The notes below the pieces were generated by a model. The model was not told the origin of the DNA. It did no database searches and saw only the letters and a program-made list of their open reading frames with translations. Below are positions 59,021-64,000 of a stretch of 64,000 nt of DNA, in pieces. The position numbers and the translations under genes were made by a program. The stretch is from Desarmillaria ectypa. Lineage: Eukaryota > Basidiomycota > Agaricomycetes > Agaricales > Physalacriaceae. How positions within the stretch are numbered: the stretch's first letter is position 1; every line of letters begins with the position of its first letter. The DNA lies in NCBI GenBank assembly GCA_030407005.1, contig JAUDYN010000011.1:1540501-1604500 (forward strand). Reading direction: 5' to 3'.

Positions 59021-60208
59021 CTACTGCAGCGATGCCAGTCTTTCTGTCCCTCTGCCAACATACACCTCAATCTGATCTGTGAACGTACTATTGATGATGA
59101 GCCTCTTGACCTCTTTGGTTCCGGTGGGGATTTGGCGAAGTGTGTCGATGACGGTCATGACACATGGACTTACGCTCCATACGTCCCAGCGGTCGTTGTA
59201 GCCATAATCTCGAGGGACTAACGTCAGTTTGACAAGACGGAGATTCTGGAGACGTCCAAGCAGCTGAAGGGGGAGCTTGTACCCGCCATATGAGATGAGA
59301 ACGATGTGATAGTAGAACAAGTCCTCACCTCATTTATTCCAGTATAAAGCGCGATAGGGCCAATTTCGCGGAGGTATGGGAGTCGACGGATCATCACTGC
59401 ATTAGCTAAGTCAACACTGATTGTTAATTGGGAGTTTGTTTTCTCACTTTCAAGCAGCGGGCTGAGCAACAAGCCACAAAGGTGCACACGATGTGCATTC
59501 GGATAATGCTCGATGACTTCCTTCAGAAAGTCTTCCCGCGAAGATTCGTAGAAACAATTACACATGATGTTCAACACGTTTGGAAAGCTCGGGAAGATGA
59601 CATGACCGCTGTTCGGAATAGCAAGTGTCTGAACCGAAGGGACGAGAACGTTTTCGAAGGCTCCTCGAAGAGCGTCTTCAGATCCTTTAAACTCGAGTCC
59701 AAAGATCTGTACGGTGGTAAGGCGTGGCAGCATCGGTAGACATTTCGCAATCCAAGGATATAATTCTTGAGCAGACTCCGTCAGTGTGAATGAGACAGAT
59801 CTACATTTCTCTTCTTAAGTCAAGAATCACACGGATGCGATGAAGGACGTACTGGACGTGATCAGCGAACGCCGGATCCCTGATCGTGACGGTTTGTAGC
59901 TGTCTGACAATGTTGCTGGTAACCTTCTGCTGCCACTCAGGGAGTTCAGGGCGCACTTCGACGTTCGGATCGGTACATTGGAATGCCTCAAGTTTCTCCC
60001 AAACCATCGGTAAAAATATCTGTCTGTAAGCTTTGCACGTCTGAGACAAGGAAACGAGCACTGCAGATCTTTCAGTCAGCTCCTTACCACCGACGGTCAG
60101 ACAGTAGAACATTGAGGCTTTTAGAGGTGGTGAGGGGAACTGAGAGATGATTTCGAGAAGGAGCTCGGTGGGGAGGCGGGCTAATCCAGTGGCATTGCCA
60201 GCGAGCAT
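59021..60208 (-). CDS. F-box protein
   Basis: ATG at 60208 starts MLAGNATGLARLPTELLLEI, then ISQFPSPPLKASMFYCLTVG and VLVSLSQTCKAYRQIFLPMV, an N-terminal F-box like those of SCF ubiquitin-ligase adaptors in Agaricomycetes. An intron after ADHVQ joins to SVSFTLTESAQELYPWIAKC. The rest is leucine-rich with weak repeats, for example PRLTTVQIFGLEFKGSED, IFPSFPNVLNIMCNCFYESS and YPNAHRVHLCGLLLSPL. It ends LINSTFTDQIEVYV then RGTERLASLQ with TAG at 59023-59021. A last intron near 59330 is inferred. The target of the adaptor cannot be told. Unlike the pseudogene at 28748, no internal stop was found. Confidence 0.75.
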
Positions 60209-60530
60209 GGTTTACGTGTCGGCGATAGTGTGGGCTTGTTTCGATGAGATGCTGTTCTGCGAACAGACTTGGTCGTATCCCAGATACGTAAAGTCGTTCG
60301 AAAGGTGGTGATGAACTGAGGTCTGGTTGATTTGGTCGCGTCCCTGTGGCCTTTAAAAGCAGGGACTCAACGATCACGTGCTAACAGAATTTGTCTTGTC
60401 TGTTTGCAGTATCTGCTGCGAAATGTCATAACTTTCTGGTGCATTGGCCCGGACTGTGCAGAGTAATTATCGTCAGTTGATATTTCGAGCACAGACCTGG
60501 AAATAGCCTACTATTGACGCTTGAGTCCTT

Positions 60531-61068
60531 CTAGAATTTGACTGTAGCAGCCTGGATATTTTGAAAAAAAAAGTGTGTGATTGTTGAGACTAATACATCG
60601 AGTGCCCCATCGACGTCAGGAATTTCTTGGATAACTGGAATGTTTACGTTCAATCGTTGAGCCATGGATGAAGGGAAAAAGCGAACCTTAGAACAAAAAT
60701 CCTTCGGTGCGGCAGACCATTGCGCCGTGACTAAATGCATTAGAGGAGCAAGATTCTCCATTGTATTTGACCTAGTGGAGGCGTTTGTCCTGGTAGACGA
60801 AAGCTTGCAATACTAGGTAGTGAGGTATTGCTGTCATGAAAAACATGTAAATACTACATTTACTCACGATGGTATAGAGTGACTTACGACGGAGTTTGTC
60901 GAATTCGTTCGACGAATAATGCAGTGACAGAAGGAATTCAACGGCTTGCTCTTCATTTTCGAGCTTGCGACTTAGTGAATGCTGGGTTGATGCTGGACTG
61001 CATGGCTCATCCCCTCGAGAAGCGTTCATGTAAGGGCCCAATACGAACAAATGCATGAATGGATTCAA
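60531..61068 (-). CDS. Possible hypothetical gene or fragment
   Basis: A minus-strand open stretch at 61068-60890 reads NPFMHLFVLGPYMNASRGDE then KLENEEQAVEFLLSLHYSSN and is followed by a canonical donor (gtaagt). After an AG near 60838 one frame continues SIASFRLPGQTPPLGQIQ to TAA at 60742-60740, while another open frame (60761-60531, MENLAPLMHLVTAQW) overlaps. I cannot decide between them and recognise no domain. It may be a small gene or a decaying one. Confidence 0.3.
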
Positions 61069-61224
61069 AACTTCACAATCAGTGTCAAGCTACAGGCAAA
61101 GAAGAAGAGCTTGAAATCCTTCTGAGTGCGCGAGATGACCTGCCCTCAAGAGCAATCTCGTGACCAGATGGATCCACCACAAGATACATGACCAAATAGT
61201 AGTATAGCTCTACCCTCTCCCGCC

Positions 61225-62832
61225 ATGTACCGGGTCACCATTCCGACATTCCTCTCTATTTTCTTCTTCACGCTCTTCTCGAACACTCTATTTTCTGGCA
61301 CTCTTGCATCTCGTAAACTCTCTAAGCGGACATCGGGACCCAAGAACGTCGTCGCCCATTTCATCGTAGGAAACTCGCGTTCGTATACCGCCGATAACTG
61401 GAAAAAAGGTACGAGCTCATCCTATCTCTTCCTCTTTGTTACGAGCTAAAATATGTCAGATATTGAACTCGCCTATAATAATGGAATCGACGCCTTTGCT
61501 TTGAACATCGGTGGAGACTCTTGGGAACAAGATCAAGTAGCTAACGCCTTCGGCGCTTGTAGCGATTTGAAAACACCTTTCAAGCTGTTCTTCTCCTTTG
61601 ATATGTCTTCTATATCTTGCTCTTCCGCTAAAGACGTTGAGACACTACACCAATACCTCACCGAGTACCATGGTCATGGATCCTACTTTCTCTACGACTC
61701 GAAAATGCTTGTGTCGACATTTTCTGGTGAACATTGCCTCTTTGGAACGAAGAATCTCGATCTCGCGTGGAAACTCGCCGTCAAACATTATTTCCCTGAA
61801 AATATTCATTTTGTACCTTCGTTCTTTGTAGACCCGTCGCAAATTCCAGGACTCCAAGCCATTGATGGCATGTTCGGTGTGAGTCATTTTCCGTCGTATC
61901 AAAATATTTACTGATAATGCTTCTAAGTGGGATTCCGGTTGGACAAAGGACGGCAACGATACTACCTTCGACTCTGACCGCAACTATGTTTCGAATCTGG
62001 GAGGGAAGACGTACATGGCAGCATGTTCACCTTGGTTCTTCACTGTAAGTGGCCATTTGGATAGCCAGCGTATGTTGTTGGATGTTTCTTCCAGCACTAT
62101 GGGCGTGACACGTACAACAAGAACTGGATCTACCCCTCTGACGACTGGCTATTCGCTGCACGCTGGGAAATCCTCATTAACAACAGAGAAGAAGTCGATC
62201 TGGTGCAGCTACTGACTTGGAATGACTATGGAGAATCGCACTACCTAGGACCTATCGAGGGATCTCAGTCTGGTTCGGATGCATGGACTACCAGATTTGA
62301 TCATCAAGGTGATCCATCAGTCGCGAATTTCGGATGCCATTGTGCTGACAAGATCTTTGAGGTTGGCTGAAACTCGGGTCTTGGTACGCCAGCGCTTTCA
62401 AAGACGGACACTTTTCGAACTTCAATTACAACGGCATCTACCTGTGGAGTCGTCTCTACCCTGCGGCAGCAAATGCCCCCAACGACAGCGTAGGGAAACC
62501 TGATCGGTGGAACCTCGTAAGCTTTTAAACTTACAAATAGACGATTATGGGACGAATGACTTCTCTAGACAAAAGATGTTCTCTGGGCAGTCGTGTTTCT
62601 GGAGCAGCCTTCTACGGTTTCACTGGTCTGCGGTTCTTCAAATCTCTTCTGGAAGCTGTCTAGTGGGACATGGAAGGTCAGTCTGCCGCTCAGCGAGAAT
62701 TGCCAGGTCCAGGTCCAGGTGTCAAGGGATGGATACAACGACACGAATCTCAACCCGGATGGCTTCATTTTCAATCTGAATCCCTCTTCGTACAACTTCA
62801 ATGCGCTTGTCGGCTATTATGGCTGGAGCTAA
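61225..62832 (+). CDS. Secreted glycoside hydrolase family 71 (alpha-1,3-glucanase, mutanase)
   Basis: Endo-acting hydrolase of alpha-1,3-glucan in fungal walls. ATG 61225 starts a hydrophobic signal (TIPTFLSIFFFTLFSNTLFS). Family hallmarks follow: NVVAHFIVGNSRSYTADNWK, YNNGIDAFALNIGGDSWEQD, TPFKLFFSFDMSSISC, HGHGSYFLYDSKMLVSTFSG, and VPSFFVDPSQIPGLQ near IDGMFGWDSGW. Then come TYMAACSPWFFTHYGRDTYN, NWIYPSDDWLFAARWEILIN, VDLVQLLTWNDYGESHYLGP and WYASAFKDGHF. Exons 61225-61408, 61460-61878, 61928-62044 and 62095 onward, plus two more, join in frame; TAA at 62830-62832 after FNALVGYYGWS. The Asp residues of GGDSW and FSFDMS lie where GH71 catalytic acids are expected, from family knowledge. A likely role is wall remodelling, autolysis or mycophagy. 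Confidence 0.9.
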
Positions 62833-63633
62833 GCTGGAGGACGATGTGTATCGGCAAAACTATACTACCGCTTCTACACTCGGCGTCCCACTGTTTGACT
62901 GTGACCTGTAACACTACCTACCTACCTATATGTTTTATTAGGTTTTATGCAAGCACCGGTCCTTCTTGCTTCTAATTTTGAGCTCAGGCTGGTTACAAAG
63001 CGAACTACACGCACCCTCAGCTGTATGAATACAAACGCTCGGAAAGGCGGGTTTGATAATGTACCGGGGTGGTGCAGCTACGCTACCGACTTATGCACCA
63101 CCACATTCTGGCCGACTCTTGTACGACATGTCTGAATGTCAACCTCGAATTCTATCCTGATGTTTGTCTTATTCTATATATAAGATGCGTATACTCGGAG
63201 GTCCCTTTGCGAACTATGTATAGAGTAAAAATGGCGCTATTGTCGTCAATTCCGTAAATCATCGTTGACTGAAGAAATTTACGCTAAAAGAAGAATATCC
63301 AGTGACGGCTATCCTATCGTATTTACGCTTTGCAGCAACGGCCTCCTGTGTGTGTATAATGCCGCACGTCTCTCCCCCGCGACTCGCGAGCTGGTATGTT
63401 CATCTGTTAACAAAAATTTCCCGTTCTTGTGTGCTGCTAGAGCACCATGCTAATACTTTCTTCTGTCGTTGCGCTATTCAATGCGATGGCCAAGAGCAAG
63501 GGACGAATAGGTGTTCAAAACGTTCAATTCTTTAACGCCGTCGGAACCGACAAAATGCATCCATAATCAATGACTGACACAATGAATTGATACATTTTAC
63601 GAGCAGTGAGTCGTCGGTAGTGCAGTTACCACC
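62833..63633. other. Intergenic region
   Basis: A short coding-like stretch after an AG at about 62987 (AGYKANYTHPQLYEYKRSER) stands alone and could not be joined to a gene. Otherwise nothing was recognised. Confidence 0.35.
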
Positions 63634-64000
63634 ATGTTGTTTCTCTCTTTCTACTTACTAGCGTCTCTCACTTTTGTTCTATCTCAAGGTAATCCCAACC
63701 CGACCGTAGGCGGGGATCCCGACAATGGCTGGCAGACATTGCCACAGGTCATAGATGCTACCGCATACCCTGACTGGGACGTGGGGGGTGGAAGTTTAGT
63801 GGGTTTCATGGCTTCAAGTCTTCGGGGATGTTAACTGATACGCATTTGTAGCCCGTATACCAAACCAACAGCGTTGATAATGGAAATATAACTAGGGCAG
63901 TGATAGTTTTACCTGGACGAGTATGTCTTCCTCCTACCTGACCGTGTTACGAGCTAATGATGAGCTCTTAGAACCGGGATTGTTGGTTCTGTAGGCTCGT
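63634..64000 (+). CDS. 5' part of a secreted alpha/beta-hydrolase-like protein
   Basis: ATG 63634 starts a signal peptide (MLFLSFYLLASLTFVLSQG), then NPNPTVGGDPDNGWQTLPQV and IDATAYPDWD. An intron (about 63781-63851) leads to PVYQTNSVDNGNITRAVIVL and PGR, a second intron follows, and NRDCWFCRL is reached at the window end. The RAVIVLPGRNRDCW segment resembles the first core strand and oxyanion region of a fungal secreted alpha/beta-hydrolase-type family. The catalytic triad lies outside the window, so activity cannot be judged. Truncated by the window, not by mutation. Confidence 0.5.

Noticed and set aside
1..64000. tRNA, rRNA and CRISPR features
   Set aside because: No cloverleaf with B-box, rRNA core or regularly spaced repeats was found by eye; the repeats present are transposon-derived.

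Overview
This window is genomic DNA of a filamentous fungus, most likely a basidiomycete of the Agaricomycetes. Nearly every host gene is split by many 45-70 nt GT-AG introns, genes are packed on both strands, and the gene set is fungal (FET3-FTR1 reductive iron uptake pair, GH71 alpha-1,3-glucanase, ATG12, BNA1, RAD17, bestrophin-type channel). No rRNA, tRNA, CRISPR or bacterial feature was recognised.

Layout. 1-9 kb: an unidentified 3' gene fragment, a 13-exon bestrophin-like anion channel, glycyl-tRNA synthetase with two in-frame starts, and a tiny 4-exon gene. 9-20.3 kb: an unidentified minus-strand gene, ATG12, a low-complexity SYGS-repeat protein, BNA1 and a coiled-coil protein sharing a divergent promoter with paired CACGTG boxes, and the RAD17 checkpoint clamp loader with two ACGCGT boxes just upstream. 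20.6-30 kb: a divergent pair made of an intronless kinase-like gene and a frameshifted PD-(D/E)XK nuclease-like gene, an O-methyltransferase with a long Ser/Pro-rich tail, and an F-box pseudogene.

30.5-49.4 kb is a transposon island, AT-rich and strongly CpG-depleted. It holds a 9.8 kb Ty3/gypsy chromovirus-type element (38108-47890, 5-bp target duplication CCTGC). Its left LTR is split by a 1.3 kb repeat. A second, inverted copy of that repeat (33.5-35.2 kb) carries a solo LTR with its own 5-bp duplication, AAATC. The gypsy primer-binding site is perfectly complementary over 13 nt to a site in its own LTR just downstream of the TATA box, the signature of Tf1/sushi-type self-priming. The element is dead: its reading frame carries about 27 premature stops, mostly TGA, as expected from CpG (CGA to TGA) decay.

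49.4-64 kb returns to host sequence: a secreted DUF7223-like protein, the divergent FET3/FTR1 high-affinity iron-uptake pair, a copy of a dispersed repeat also found at the island edge, an F-box protein, a secreted GH71 glucanase and the 5' end of a secreted alpha/beta-hydrolase-like gene cut by the window end. Exon structures were inferred by eye from splice signals, frame continuity and family resemblance; no alignment was run.
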